A DNA stretch of 14,629 nucleotides, from NCBI GenBank assembly GCA_030612225.1, contig JAUWOH010000033.1, positions 1 to 14,629 of the forward strand. Reading direction: 5' to 3'. Below, piece after piece: positions 1-6,870 of this stretch (the first letter of the stretch is position 1; every line of letters begins with the position of its first letter). This DNA is from Desulfobacteraceae bacterium. GTDB lineage: Bacteria; Desulfobacterota; Desulfobacteria; Desulfobacterales; JAUWMJ01. The position numbers were made by a program, and so were the translations under genes. The notes below the pieces were generated by a model, which worked only from the letters and a program-made list of their open reading frames with translations, did not search any database and was not told the DNA's origin.

Positions 1-1019
1 TCGCCGATCTTGAAGTTTTGCAGAATCCGAATAAAATCACCCATGTTTGCTACGGATTTCCCCTCTATCGCAACAATAACGTCTCCCAATGTTCGTCTGC
101 GATAATCTATTCCCTCTAAACCGGCGCGCTCGGCTTCGGAATCAGGCATAACCCGGTCGATCACTATGCCGACTATGCCGAGGGCAGCGGATTTTTCATC
201 GTCAAGAACGACGATACCAATTCCCGGACGAGGAAATTTACCCTTGGCGATCAATTGCGGTACCACTTCGTTGACCACATCCACTGGAACTGCAAACCCA
301 ATCCCGGCCGAACTACCGGATCCGGAGATGATCGCAGTATTAACCCCGATCAGGAGTCCGCTCGAGTCAATCAATGGGCCTCCCGAGTTACCTGGATTAA
401 TGGCGGCGTCCGTTTGGATTACACCCACCACTTCGCGCCCGATGGCCGTGGGCAATCGGCGGTTGAGAGCGCTTATTATGCCGGTAGTCAGTGTACGTGA
501 GAGACCGAAAGGATTTCCTATAGCGAGCACGGTCTGCCCCACTTGCAGATTGCTGGAAGTTCCCACCGGAATAGGTTGAATGTTGGAAAGGGTCCGCCGC
601 AGACGGATTACCGCCAGATCGTAATCCGGAGATCCTCCCACATAGGTGGCGTCGATGGCTTCACCGCTTTCGAGACGAATTTGGATCCTCCGTGCGCCCT
701 CAATGACATGGAAATTAGTCACCACATGTCCTTTCCTATCCCAAAGAAAGCCAGAACCCGCGCCCTGGCGGACTTGCCGAGCTCCGAAAAATCCAGTCAC
801 TGCCTTTTCGGTGAAAATGTATACCACCGAAGGAGCAACAGCATTGAAAATAGAAATGGTAGTTTTTTCAAAGTCAGCCAGACTCCCCCGCGGAGTGATT
901 TCACGGGTATGGCTGTCGATTCGACTTCTTTCGTCGGCGAAACGGTTCCACAAGAAAAAACCAGCTGCAATGATCAAGCAAATTATGATGATAAAATTAA
1001 GTCTATTCGTCCTTTTCAT
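1..1019 (-). CDS. Membrane-anchored HtrA/DegS-like serine protease, C-terminus beyond window
   Basis: Minus-strand reading from ATG at 1019 stays open for 339 codons and leaves the window at base 1. Residues 8-24 form a hydrophobic N-terminal anchor (NFIIIICLIIAAGFFLW), placing the protease in the periplasm. The trypsin-like domain follows with a complete triad: His104 in TNFHVIEG, Asp134 in DYDLAVIRL, and Ser212 in NPGNSGGPL. A PDZ domain starts near residue 245 (RPGIGIV, then VMPDSEAERAGL) and is cut by the window edge. An uncleaved anchor with what appears to be one PDZ domain resembles DegS, the protease that starts envelope-stress signalling by cutting an anti-sigma factor, but membrane-anchored Deg proteases vary in role. 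The start is preceded only by a weak purine stretch (ATAGGAATA). All ORFs on the opposite strand here are shadows. Family is near certain; the DegS role is inferred. Confidence 0.95.
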   Translation of the reverse strand, partial: MKRTNRLNFIIIICLIIAAGFFLWNRFADERSRIDSHTREITPRGSLADFEKTTISIFNAVAPSVVYIFTEKAVTGFFGARQVRQGAGSGFLWDRKGHVVTNFHVIEGARRIQIRLESGEAIDATYVGGSPDYDLAVIRLRRTLSNIQPIPVGTSSNLQVGQTVLAIGNPFGLSRTLTTGIISALNRRLPTAIGREVVGVIQTDAAINPGNSGGPLIDSSGLLIGVNTAIISGSGSSAGIGFAVPVDVVNEVVPQLIAKGKFPRPGIGIVVLDDEKSAALGIVGIVIDRVMPDSEAERAGLEGIDYRRRTLGDVIVAIEGKSVANMGDFIRILQNFKIG

Positions 1020-1213
1020 GGGTTACTATTCCTATCATTATGGCTCAAAGGTGTCATCAGATTTAAATTTTCGGAAAATTAGAACAACTTCTAGGAATCT
1101 AGTAGCTCCTCAGATGTATTAAATTGTTGTTTCAAGGAATACTATTTTTATCACAGCTTTACTTAATAATCAATCGTCGTGAAAGAGGCTGTCTTAATTC
1201 ATCTACAAATTTC

Positions 1214-1304
1214 GGTGAGAGAGCCCGTCAATGAGCATTAAGGCATATGACCTCGGGAGGGACAAGGAAGCCTGTCCCGCTTTCCAAGCGGGAGGCCTCT
1301 CACT
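1214..1304. ncRNA. Candidate structured RNA (strand unknown)
   Basis: A compact foldback of about 90 nt lies in non-coding sequence. GTGAGAG at 1215-1221 pairs with CTCTCAC at 1297-1303. Inside are two mutually exclusive hairpins: GGGACA (1259-1264) with TGTCCC (1273-1278), and CCCGC (1276-1280) with GCGGG (1288-1292). They share bases 1276-1278, as in a switch. Read on the minus strand, the second hairpin is CCCGC-TTGGAAA-GCGGG, which looks like a tRNA-Ser(GGA) anticodon arm, but there is no D arm and no GTTCGA T loop. It could be a leader of the protease gene 195 bp further on, a decayed tRNA, or an unassigned RNA. I do not recognise a known family. Confidence 0.3.
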
Positions 1305-1347
1305 GAACAATCGACTCTGGATAAGGGATGATCGGCGCTGCTGTAAA

Positions 1348-1387
1348 GGTAAGGCCGGATAAACGTAGAGTTTATCCTGAGCTTACC
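1348..1387. repeat. 40-bp stem-loop in gene-free region
   Basis: GGTAAG (1348-1353) pairs with CTTACC (1382-1387), and GGATAAAC (1357-1364) pairs with GTTTATCC (1370-1377) around the 5-nt loop GTAGA, with a small internal loop between the stems. The right arm, CCTGAGCTTACCGAAGGGG, resembles the widespread 'CCTGAGCTTGTCGAAGGG' type of dispersed repeat, so a repeat of that kind is the likeliest identity. No uridine run follows on either strand, so it is a poor terminator. The rest of 1020-1540 holds nothing else that I can recognise. Confidence 0.45.
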
Positions 1388-1540
1388 GAAGGGGTCAGAG
1401 GCAGGGTTCGCTGTAGTGGGAGGATCGCCGAAAATTTGCCGAAAAGCTATAAGGATAAGTGCGTCTTCGATAAAAGATAGGCTTTAACAGTTTGTATTTA
1501 TTATTTATTCTAATCTATCAATATTTACTTGACAAGGAGG

Positions 1541-1676
1541 AATATAGGATGTCCCGCAACCATGTTTATGATAGATATTTACTTATTTATGGACGTCCCG
1601 GAACCTTATTTATGGACGTCCCGGAACCCGTCCCAACCTAGAAAGTTATTTACTAATTTATGGACGTCCCGCAACC
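1541..1676. repeat. REP repeat cluster (GGACGTCCC family)
   Basis: Four copies of a short repeat built on the core GGACGTCCCG(C/G)AACC lie in one orientation: about 1541-1561 (variant GGATGTCCCGCAACC), 1583-1605, 1606-1628 and 1653-1676. The second and third are exact 23-bp copies placed head to tail without spacing. The same family recurs at 3855-3964, 5440-5495, 5801-5828 and 14491-14518, there beside remnants of a RAYT transposase. REP sequences of this kind are mobilised by REP-associated tyrosine transposases. The cluster ends directly at a broken PKD coding fragment, so it probably marks old insertions and deletions. Confidence 0.75.
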
Positions 1677-1900
1677 CATAAGTACCGATAAGATCTGCTA
1701 TAAAAGTCGGATTAACTATTGAAGAGTTGGAAAGGGTTGCTGTGCTTCCCGTGGGAACTGATATAAACGTCCAGTTGTAAGTTAAATTGTCGCCGTCTAT
1801 ATCACTGGAACCGCTGCCATCCATTGTTACTGTGCCGCCTTGCAAAGCAGTCTGATCAGGCCCTGCATCGGCCACAGGCGGGTCATTTACTGGATTTACT
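1677..1900 (-). pseudogene. PKD-domain fragment of a lost surface protein
   Basis: The minus-strand reading gives a good match to most of one PKD (polycystic-kidney-disease, immunoglobulin-like) domain. It begins NPVNDPPVADAGPDQT, passes through DGSGSSDIDGDNLTYNW and STATLSNSSIVNPTF, and ends IADLIGTYG. In family members the last strand would continue with something like VVQLIVNDG, but here the reading runs straight into REP repeat sequence at 1676. On the upstream side the fragment begins at another repeat (AATGGGGGACGT at 1901-1912). An open frame across the whole block (1606-1935) exists only because the repeats happen to be open. PKD domains usually occur in tandem in large secreted or surface proteins, so this is a leftover of a bigger gene. 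Confidence 0.75.
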
Positions 1901-1908
1901 AATGGGGG

Positions 1909-1955
1909 ACGTTCGTGCAGGGATTGCATTGGCAATGCACATTCTGCACGAACGT
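1909..1955. repeat. Long hairpin with 12-bp perfect arms
   Basis: ACGTTCGTGCAG (1909-1920) is exactly repeated in inverse as CTGCACGAACGT (1944-1955). The 23-nt loop itself contains TGCATT-GGC-AATGCA, so a two-storey hairpin forms. It follows AATGGGGGACGT, the same half-site found in the palindrome at 3855-3876, and so may be a chimeric or related REP. Bases 1956-2115, up to the oxidoreductase stop, are AT-rich and show nothing else I can name. Confidence 0.55.
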
Positions 1956-2115
1956 TATATATTAAAACATCAAAGGGTTATACCTCTGAGAGTACATAAG
2001 GAATATCAGGCCTAATAAGCTGATTTCAAATCGATCCCTCTTGGTTTTGTCTATTTATCATATTATATAAATCAGTTAGAAGCTTTTTAAATATTTTAAC
2101 CGGACACTAATGAAA

Positions 2116-3423
2116 TTAACCTATTACTGAAAAGCTTGAATTTGGATTTATTTTTCTCTTACGGGAGTAGAATCCCACGTTAAATTTACGTTTAATATAT
2201 TTCATATAAAATTGATAAGGCTCCTTGTCATGGTCAAGCCCTTTTTCGCAAGCTTTGATTAATTCTGCCATCATGGCGCCAACAACAGGCGCATTTTTGT
2301 ACTGGTTGCCAGAGGTTCCAACAGCCATGTAAAAACCAGGGAGATCGGATTTGTCATAAATGGGAATCCAATCATCGGTCACGTCATAAAGGTCAACCAA
2401 GCCATTTGGTTGGCCAGGGATAAGCAATCCTTTGACACGTTGGGCTTCGCGCATCACCTGTGTTTCCCATTGGCTGCTAAGATTTTTATTATAGTTGTCT
2501 GGATCGTCTACCCACTCGCGCTCATCGCACTCGGGGTCCTCGCTGCCGATTAGAAAGTGGTTGCCCACCTCGGGTCGTGAATAACAACCGATATCGCCAT
2601 CGGAAAGCATGAAACCATCACGTTCCCAATTCAATCCCTCAGGTGCCGGCACATGACTGACTTCTTGTTTGAGGGCTCTAGTCTTTATTTTCATGGTTTT
2701 TTCAACATCCGCCATACGGTTAACTATAAAAGAATGCGGGCCTGCAACGTTCACTACCACAGGTGACTCTATTGTTGTGCCGTCTTGGAGTCTTACTCCG
2801 GCTGCACGGTTGTTTTGTTTGAGGATCTCTACTACCTCAGTGTTGAACATAAACTTACCGCCTTTATTTTCGGAGGCCACTTGAACGTTGTGAGCAGAAA
2901 TCTGAGGATCAGAAATGTATCCCGACTCAGGGACCCAGATAGCCCCGGCGATTTGATCCCCTGTGGGTTTGCCGAAGTCTTTGTGATTCAAGGTCTTGCA
3001 GGGATAGTACGAGCGGAGGTCAACGTTGGGCAGATAGGACTTAAGGTCTTTCGGCTCAAGCTCTAAATATCCCACACCCAGATCATCCAATGTGGCCATT
3101 ACGTTATTAAGATTCTTATTGGACTCAGTCTTTATGACAAGAGCTCCGGTATTGCGGTAGTAAGCCATACCGCTGGTGTCTCGTACTTCTAAATATTTGG
3201 ACCAATCAAGCCAATAAAAATAGCCTTCCCGCGCCATAGCCACACCCTCTTGAGTAGAATAATGCAGCCTGATTATGGCACACGAGTTGCTAGTCGATCC
3301 ATAGCCTGCTGCAGGTAGTTTATCTACATTGAGTGTTTTATACCCCTTCTTGCAAAGCTCGAAGGAGATGCAGCATCCAATAATCCCCGCACCTATGATT
3401 ACAGCATCATATTTGTTTATCAT
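2116..3423 (-). CDS. FAD-dependent oxidoreductase, DAO family
   Basis: A 435-aa flavoprotein of the D-amino-acid-oxidase / sarcosine-oxidase superfamily. The N-terminus has the Rossmann dinucleotide motif VIIGAGIIGCCISFEL (residues 9-24, GxGxxG at 11-16), followed by an acidic strand end (NVDKLP). A second FAD-contacting segment is VVNVAGPHS in the middle, and the C-terminal part GFYMAVGTSGNQYKNAPVVG is the typical flavin-closing region. Such enzymes oxidise the C-N bond of an amine or amino acid; the substrate cannot be read from the sequence. The start is supported by AAGGAG eight bases upstream of the ATG. The upstream neighbour on the same strand is the remnant of an Asp/Glu racemase-family gene, suggesting a former amino-acid or hydantoin-type catabolic unit. 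Length is normal and the gene looks intact. No clear terminator follows it. Confidence 0.9.
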   Translation of the reverse strand: MINKYDAVIIGAGIIGCCISFELCKKGYKTLNVDKLPAAGYGSTSNSCAIIRLHYSTQEGVAMAREGYFYWLDWSKYLEVRDTSGMAYYRNTGALVIKTESNKNLNNVMATLDDLGVGYLELEPKDLKSYLPNVDLRSYYPCKTLNHKDFGKPTGDQIAGAIWVPESGYISDPQISAHNVQVASENKGGKFMFNTEVVEILKQNNRAAGVRLQDGTTIESPVVVNVAGPHSFIVNRMADVEKTMKIKTRALKQEVSHVPAPEGLNWERDGFMLSDGDIGCYSRPEVGNHFLIGSEDPECDEREWVDDPDNYNKNLSSQWETQVMREAQRVKGLLIPGQPNGLVDLYDVTDDWIPIYDKSDLPGFYMAVGTSGNQYKNAPVVGAMMAELIKACEKGLDHDKEPYQFYMKYIKRKFNVGFYSRKRKINPNSSFSVIG

Positions 3424-3609
3424 TTGCTTACTCCTTTTTGTATGTTCATTAGCCGCTGTCCTTTATAATGGTACAAAGACGACACCCAATTTGTCTGGTA
3501 TGTTGGCCGAAACAAAACCATATTTTCAATACGTTGTGAGCAATATTCAACTCGCCAATTCAGTCTTTTAAGTTTATTATGACCGAGCTTTTATTAGCAG
3601 ACCTGTAGG

Positions 3610-3857
3610 TTAAATAAAGCCCTTGAAAGGATGTCGAACTACAGCGTTGTAGATCCAGTTGATAAGGGTTGTAAAGTCAAAGACCGGTAGCCTCACGGCA
3701 TTTTGTATTGCCCAGGAGTAAGGCGGCATGTCACTACATTCAAGTAAGATGGCGCCAATCTCGGGATTGTCTTGCACAAGTTGTTGGGATAGATCGACCA
3801 ATTCCTGTTCAATTTTATTGCTGTTAAACCTTCCGGTACATTCAAGGATATTCCTAA
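3610..3857 (-). pseudogene. Asp/Glu/hydantoin racemase family, C-terminal fragment
   Basis: The minus-strand reading from 3857 to 3610 gives about 81 residues that match the C-terminal third of Asp/Glu racemase-family proteins. It begins NILECTGRFN, continues QDNPEIGAILLECSDMPPY, which carries the second catalytic-type cysteine, and ends LPVFDFTTLINWIY and HPFKGF. The upstream two thirds, including the first cysteine, is absent: the reading enters a perfect REP palindrome at 3855-3876. A start at TTG 3801 would give 63 aa, but the homology extends upstream of it, so this is a truncated gene and not a small one. It lies 186 bp upstream of the oxidoreductase in the same direction; that gap shows no promoter I trust. 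Confidence 0.8.
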
Positions 3858-3964
3858 TGGGGGACGTCCCCCATTATAGTTATTTATTTAGTTGCGCATG
3901 TCCCCGCTGGGTTCTCTAACAGGAATAAATTGACATATCAATATATGAAGGAGCGTCCCGCAAC
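3855..3964. mobile_element. Small REP-bounded element (MITE-like remnant)
   Basis: The left end is a perfect 22-bp palindrome (3855-3876, half-site TAATGGGGGAC). A degenerate unit GTTGCGCATGTCCCC follows at 3891-3905, and GAGCGTCCCGCAACC ends the block near 3964. These are the REP repeats found beside RAYT remnants elsewhere in the window. The block truncates the racemase gene on its left. About 110 bp long, with no transposase of its own. Bases 3965-4216 hold no gene, only a GGTTTT-AGCC-AAAACC hairpin (4049-4064) and TGCCC-TTGTT-GGGCA (4138-4152). Confidence 0.6.
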
Positions 3965-4216
3965 CTAGGAGATCGGAGATAAATCTGAATTATGAACAAT
4001 TGATTTTCCATATTATTTCACCAGCGAACGGCGGCAATAACCAGCGCCGGTTTTAGCCAAAACCTTAGGCACAAATAAAGGTTAACTTTATGTTAAATAT
4101 AGTGAAAACCACACTGCTTTAGGCGTCTGCGTTAATTGCCCTTGTTGGGCATTTTGAAGGTTCTGTAAATCTGTCAAGAATGAAGCCGCGACCCCTCTGT
4201 TTTGCACAACCCGATT

Positions 4217-4223
4217 GTTGGGC
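4217..4223 (-). other. Half attC core (GCCCAAC) behind the last cassette gene
   Basis: On the minus strand GCCCAAC, an exact RYYYAAC end, lies 7 bp past the stop of the lipoprotein gene, the usual place for the first half of an attC. The next bases (AATCGGGTTGTGC) find no complementary arm to the left. A second TGCCCAACAA occurs at 4142-4151 on the same strand. I read this as a decayed or truncated attC at the distal end of the array; coincidence is possible. Confidence 0.3.
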
Positions 4224-4230
4224 ATCAGCT

Positions 4231-5286
4231 CTACTGAGACACCTTAGGAAGCCAAACTTCTAACTGACCCGACGGAGCCGGCAATCCGACGCGCACGATA
4301 TTTGCCGAATTGAATTGCCGTTTCAATAAAGATACAGCTTTTTCCGCAGATGGCTTGTCGGAATCGTTGAAGTAACGGACCTGTGCCGTCTTCGGCATCT
4401 TCGAGTTATCAACCACCTCAACCGACTTATAGACAGGAAATCCCGCATCGACCAAATTCTTAACCGTAGTAATAGCGCTATGCGATATATCTAGGCGATC
4501 ACGCTGAACATAGATTTGGCCCGGTATAGCGGTAGTTGAAATGGGCTTAACTTCCGTCCTACCGTTGGCACTCGATACGTGAGAAATAATTTGTAGAAAT
4601 GGCTTGGACTTTTCGTCCGTGATACTCACCGACGCATTGCCGGAAGCGAGGTTTACGTTGAAAGAAGCAATCTTATCGACTTTACCTTTAACATCATTCG
4701 CAGTTTCATTCTTTGTCTCAAATGCTCGTTTCCCATGAACATAACCTCTAATAATCCAAACAGTTCTTGTGGCTATCACCGATTTGCAATCAGCCTTAGC
4801 TGTTGCTGACGCGAGGTCTCTGTCAGACAAAATCTCAATCTGGCTGTCCTTTACCGAAACTTGCACCGTGTTTGTATCTTTGATGGTTATGCCTGCATCC
4901 AACAGTTTTTTGATAACGTCGTTGTCTAGTCCGAAATCGACAGCCAATTCAGAGGTCAAGGTGTAAGTCGGGAAAAGATTGTTCGCCTCCACTGACGGTG
5001 GTTTAGATTGAGGTAGGCACGATGTATATTCAATGGGAATGGTGCTGTTTGGGCGTAATACGGTACCGATTGGGAATGACGCCTGTGACACAACCACCTT
5101 GAAGTCCGGTTGCTTGTCCGGGTTAAGCAAACCCGCAACTCGTGCAGCCAATGCATCCTGAAACTTGTCGATGTTGTCGTACACACTTCCGTCCGGCAAC
5201 GGCGGTGTGGGGCTGATGCACCCAACTATCAATAGAGTGGATGCAACGGCACAGGCGAGAACTTTCAAGTATTGAATGCAGCTCAT
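4231..5286 (-). CDS. Putative lipoprotein with LytR_C-like end
   Basis: A 351-aa predicted lipoprotein. The signal sequence has a hydrophobic stretch (residues 8-22) and a lipobox LIVGC with Cys23, so the mature protein would be lipid-anchored in the cell envelope. The middle is rich in beta-type segments and has no motif I recognise. The last 50 residues (QVRYFNDSDKPSAEKAVSLL, then RVGLPAPSGQLEVWLP) resemble the LytR_C-type domain often found at the ends of envelope proteins; this is a pattern-level resemblance only. The start has a strong Shine-Dalgarno (AGGGAGG) and lies 20 bp from the recombination end of attC K, the normal cassette arrangement. It is therefore the last recognisable cassette of the array. 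Two shorter readings in other frames (4956-5225 and 5123-5311) are shadows. Confidence 0.75.
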   Translation of the reverse strand: MSCIQYLKVLACAVASTLLIVGCISPTPPLPDGSVYDNIDKFQDALAARVAGLLNPDKQPDFKVVVSQASFPIGTVLRPNSTIPIEYTSCLPQSKPPSVEANNLFPTYTLTSELAVDFGLDNDVIKKLLDAGITIKDTNTVQVSVKDSQIEILSDRDLASATAKADCKSVIATRTVWIIRGYVHGKRAFETKNETANDVKGKVDKIASFNVNLASGNASVSITDEKSKPFLQIISHVSSANGRTEVKPISTTAIPGQIYVQRDRLDISHSAITTVKNLVDAGFPVYKSVEVVDNSKMPKTAQVRYFNDSDKPSAEKAVSLLKRQFNSANIVRVGLPAPSGQLEVWLPKVSQ

Positions 5287-5305
5287 AAGAACCTCCCTTG
5301 TTGAT

Positions 5306-5436
5306 GCCCAACGTATAGAGTTTTATCCATTGTCACGCAGTATAAGAATGCAGTAGAAAGCCCAGTTTTGCAGAAACAGTTTGAAAAGCTCGTACGATGC
5401 GCTTTCAGCGGGATGATGGATAAAACTTTGTTGGAC
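5306..5436 (-). other. attC site K
   Basis: A 131-bp imperfect inverted repeat. On the minus strand it starts with GTCCAAC (an exact RYYYAAC) and ends with GTTGGGC (an exact GTTRRRY). The arms are AAAGTTTTATCCATCATCC and, at the other end, TGGATAAAACTCTATACG. It separates the RAYT remnant behind the deiodinase-like gene from the lipoprotein gene. By eye it is over 90 percent identical to the site at 14053-14185. Both consensus ends make this the clearest attC of the window. Confidence 0.85.
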
Positions 5437-5439
5437 TGG

Positions 5440-5828
5440 GGTTGCGGGACGCCCCTAAAATTATAAGGGTTGCGGGACGCCCCTAAAATTATAAGATTCT
5501 ATTCATCCGTAAGTGAATATCCATATTCTGGTGCTATTTGCTCTCCACTCTGAGCAATCATACTGATCGCTGGCTGTGAGATATTGAGCTTCGGAGCTAA
5601 ATCCGCCATTGTAAACCCTAACTCTCTAACCGCCCAGTAACGGAAAAACTTCTTGCTTGACTTTTACCGGCTACTTTCCAGGCTGAAATATTTTTCTTCG
5701 CTCGATGCCTCTTACAATAATATGGTGAAGGGCACCAGGAGCATCAATACGAGCGTTACATGGCGTGTCAGGACCATATCATATATCAGAAAAATAGAAA
5801 CTTATAATTTTAGGGGCGTCCCGCAATC
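5440..5828 (-). mobile_element. Internally deleted RAYT/REP element
   Basis: The element is bounded on the left by two head-to-tail 28-bp repeats (5440-5467 and 5468-5495; GGTTGCGGGACGCCCC then TAAAATTATAAG). On the right is one inverted copy with a single terminal mismatch (5801-5828). Between them are the two ends of a REP-associated tyrosine transposase gene without its centre. It cannot move by itself but could be mobilised in trans by a full RAYT. It fills the space between the stop of the deiodinase-like gene (5899) and attC K, its outer repeat stopping 3 bp from the attC core. The end of a second copy starts at 14491. Confidence 0.8.
5499..5765 (-). pseudogene. RAYT (Y1_Tnp family) transposase remnant
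   Basis: Two conserved pieces are readable on the minus strand. The N-terminal piece, about 5765-5674, gives ARIDAPGALHHIIVRGIERR then KIFQPGK, the usual start of REP-associated Y1 transposases. After a stop and a change of frame, the C-terminal piece (about 5660-5499) gives SSKKFFRYWAVRELG, then a helix-turn-helix-like MADLAPKLNISQPAISMIAQ, ending EYGYSLTDE and a TAG stop. The middle of the protein, which would hold the HUH metal-binding histidines and the catalytic tyrosine, is deleted. Complete proteins of this type are several times longer. The product is certainly not an active transposase. Confidence 0.8.
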
Positions 5829-5898
5829 TTTATAAGTACTATTAGCTTATCTCCTTTCCTTAAACTTGTTGAAATCAAGCATGTACCATCACCTTTTC

Positions 5899-6567
5899 CT
5901 AAACAAATTCAGCAATATCTTCCAGGGATTTTTTCTGTATTGCAGGCACAAGTGCATTTTCTGAAGGATATCCAACCACAAGAATCATAAACGGTTTTTC
6001 GTTTGATGGTCTTGCCAGTATCTTATTCAGGAATCTCATGTTGACGGGCGTGTAGGTTAGTGAAACCAAGCCCGCATGGTGCAAACCCGTAATGAGCATT
6101 CCTGTGGCAATACCTACAGATTCTGATACATAGTAGTGCTTCATTTTTTTTCCGTTTGCAGAATAACCGTAAAGTTGAGAGAAAATTGCTATCAGATAGG
6201 GAGCAGTTTCCAGAAACGGTTTACTTGGAACTGTCCCCAAATGTTCCAGAGCATTTACCCATTTCTTAGTAGCTTCTTTGCTATAGAATTCCTTTTCGAT
6301 CTTTTCAGCTGCTTCACGAATTTGCCTTTTAACAGTTTGGTCAGACACAACAATAAAACTCCATGGCTGTTGGTTGGCACCGCTTGGGGCTGTGGAGGCG
6401 GCTCGCAGACAATTTTCGATAATGCTTCTATCAACTGCCTGATCTGAAAAGTTTCGCACAGTACGGCGCCGCCTCATCTCCGCATAAAAATCTAATGCCC
6501 GTTTCTTCATCTCAGCTTCTGGATATTTACAATAGTCAGTTAGTGACAGGAATTTTTTTTCTGCCAT
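5899..6567 (-). CDS. Iodotyrosine deiodinase-like nitroreductase-family flavoprotein
   Basis: A 222-aa FMN enzyme of the nitroreductase superfamily. Residues 32-40 (RRRRTVRNF) and 61-69 (PSGANQQPW) are the FMN-binding segments, and EKPFMILVVGYPSE (190-203) is the C-terminal signature. The protein follows vertebrate iodotyrosine deiodinase (IYD) closely. The three residues that bind the substrate zwitterion in human IYD (Glu157, Tyr161, Lys182) correspond to Glu91, Tyr95 and Lys116 with identical spacing, and YGYSANGKKMKHYY matches the IYD segment that follows. Bacterial homologues can reductively dehalogenate halotyrosines, so that activity is plausible here; the natural substrate is unknown. 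It starts with ATG behind GAGG, 154 bp from the preceding attC core, a leader longer than usual. Its stop is followed by the RAYT remnant, then attC K. Alternative: another reductase of the same fold. Confidence 0.9.
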   Translation of the reverse strand: MAEKKFLSLTDYCKYPEAEMKKRALDFYAEMRRRRTVRNFSDQAVDRSIIENCLRAASTAPSGANQQPWSFIVVSDQTVKRQIREAAEKIEKEFYSKEATKKWVNALEHLGTVPSKPFLETAPYLIAIFSQLYGYSANGKKMKHYYVSESVGIATGMLITGLHHAGLVSLTYTPVNMRFLNKILARPSNEKPFMILVVGYPSENALVPAIQKKSLEDIAEFV

Positions 6568-6720
6568 GAAAAGCCTCTTATGTTTTTAAGGTATAATTGA
6601 ATTCAATCGTACTTTGTGTCGAGCAGTATGGCTGTTGCCAGTCCACCCCTTCGGAGAATCTCGTTTGAATACAAGCGGCTCAACCACTTGAACAAAAAAT
6701 AAAATGCAACATCGTGCCAC

Positions 6721-6839
6721 ACATAACCCCTGTTTCACCGGCCGCTACGCCAAGGGTTGATTCATGATGAATCTACCAAGACCACCACACTCAAGTCCAG
6801 CAGCGGCGGATTGCGGTCCGGTACAAACATTTGTTAGCC
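6721..6839 (-). other. attC site A
   Basis: A 119-bp inverted repeat between the PhzF-like gene and the deiodinase-like gene. The 5' end on the minus strand is GGCTAAC and the 3' end is GTTATGT. The arm ACCGGACCGC pairs with GCGGCCGGT, leaving one base unpaired as in active attC sites. The 303-bp gap between these genes holds this site and a 150-bp leader without a promoter I can assign. Confidence 0.75.
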
Positions 6840-6870
6840 TGCAGACAATAGTCTGAAGTACCTGACGGAT

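Noticed and set aside
166..1122. Several plus-strand open frames over the first kilobase
   Set aside because: They are shadows of the minus-strand protease, whose triad and PDZ motifs are unmistakable.
1214..1304. A tRNA-Ser(GGA) gene on the minus strand
   Set aside because: The anticodon-like arm fits, but there is no D arm, no GTTCGA T loop and no proper 3' acceptor end.
1550..1642. A plus-strand 30-codon ORF (MSRNHVYD...) behind a perfect AAGGAGG
   Set aside because: It is made of REP repeat sequence, ends quickly and has no homology-like features; the ribosome-site match is probably chance.
1606..1935. A 109-aa intact PKD protein
   Set aside because: The frame runs through REP repeat units at its end and a hairpin repeat at its start; only the middle is PKD-like.
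1909..1955. Hairpin as an attC site
   Set aside because: The arms are perfectly paired with no extrahelical bases, and the ends do not give an RYYYAAC/GTTRRRY pair; no cassette gene adjoins it.
4138..4156. Rho-independent terminator TGCCC-TTGTT-GGGCA followed by TTTT
   Set aside because: The T run follows on the plus strand, where no gene ends; on the minus strand there is no U run.
4016..4223. A complete attC behind the lipoprotein gene
   Set aside because: GCCCAAC is present at the right place, but I find no complementary arm; only a half site is listed.
5440..5495. Start of a CRISPR array
   Set aside because: Two 28-bp copies abut without spacer, and other copies are inverted and dispersed; this is a REP repeat.
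5653..5835. A 60-aa plus-strand ORF
   Set aside because: It lies across the two halves of the deleted RAYT gene, which is read on the minus strand.
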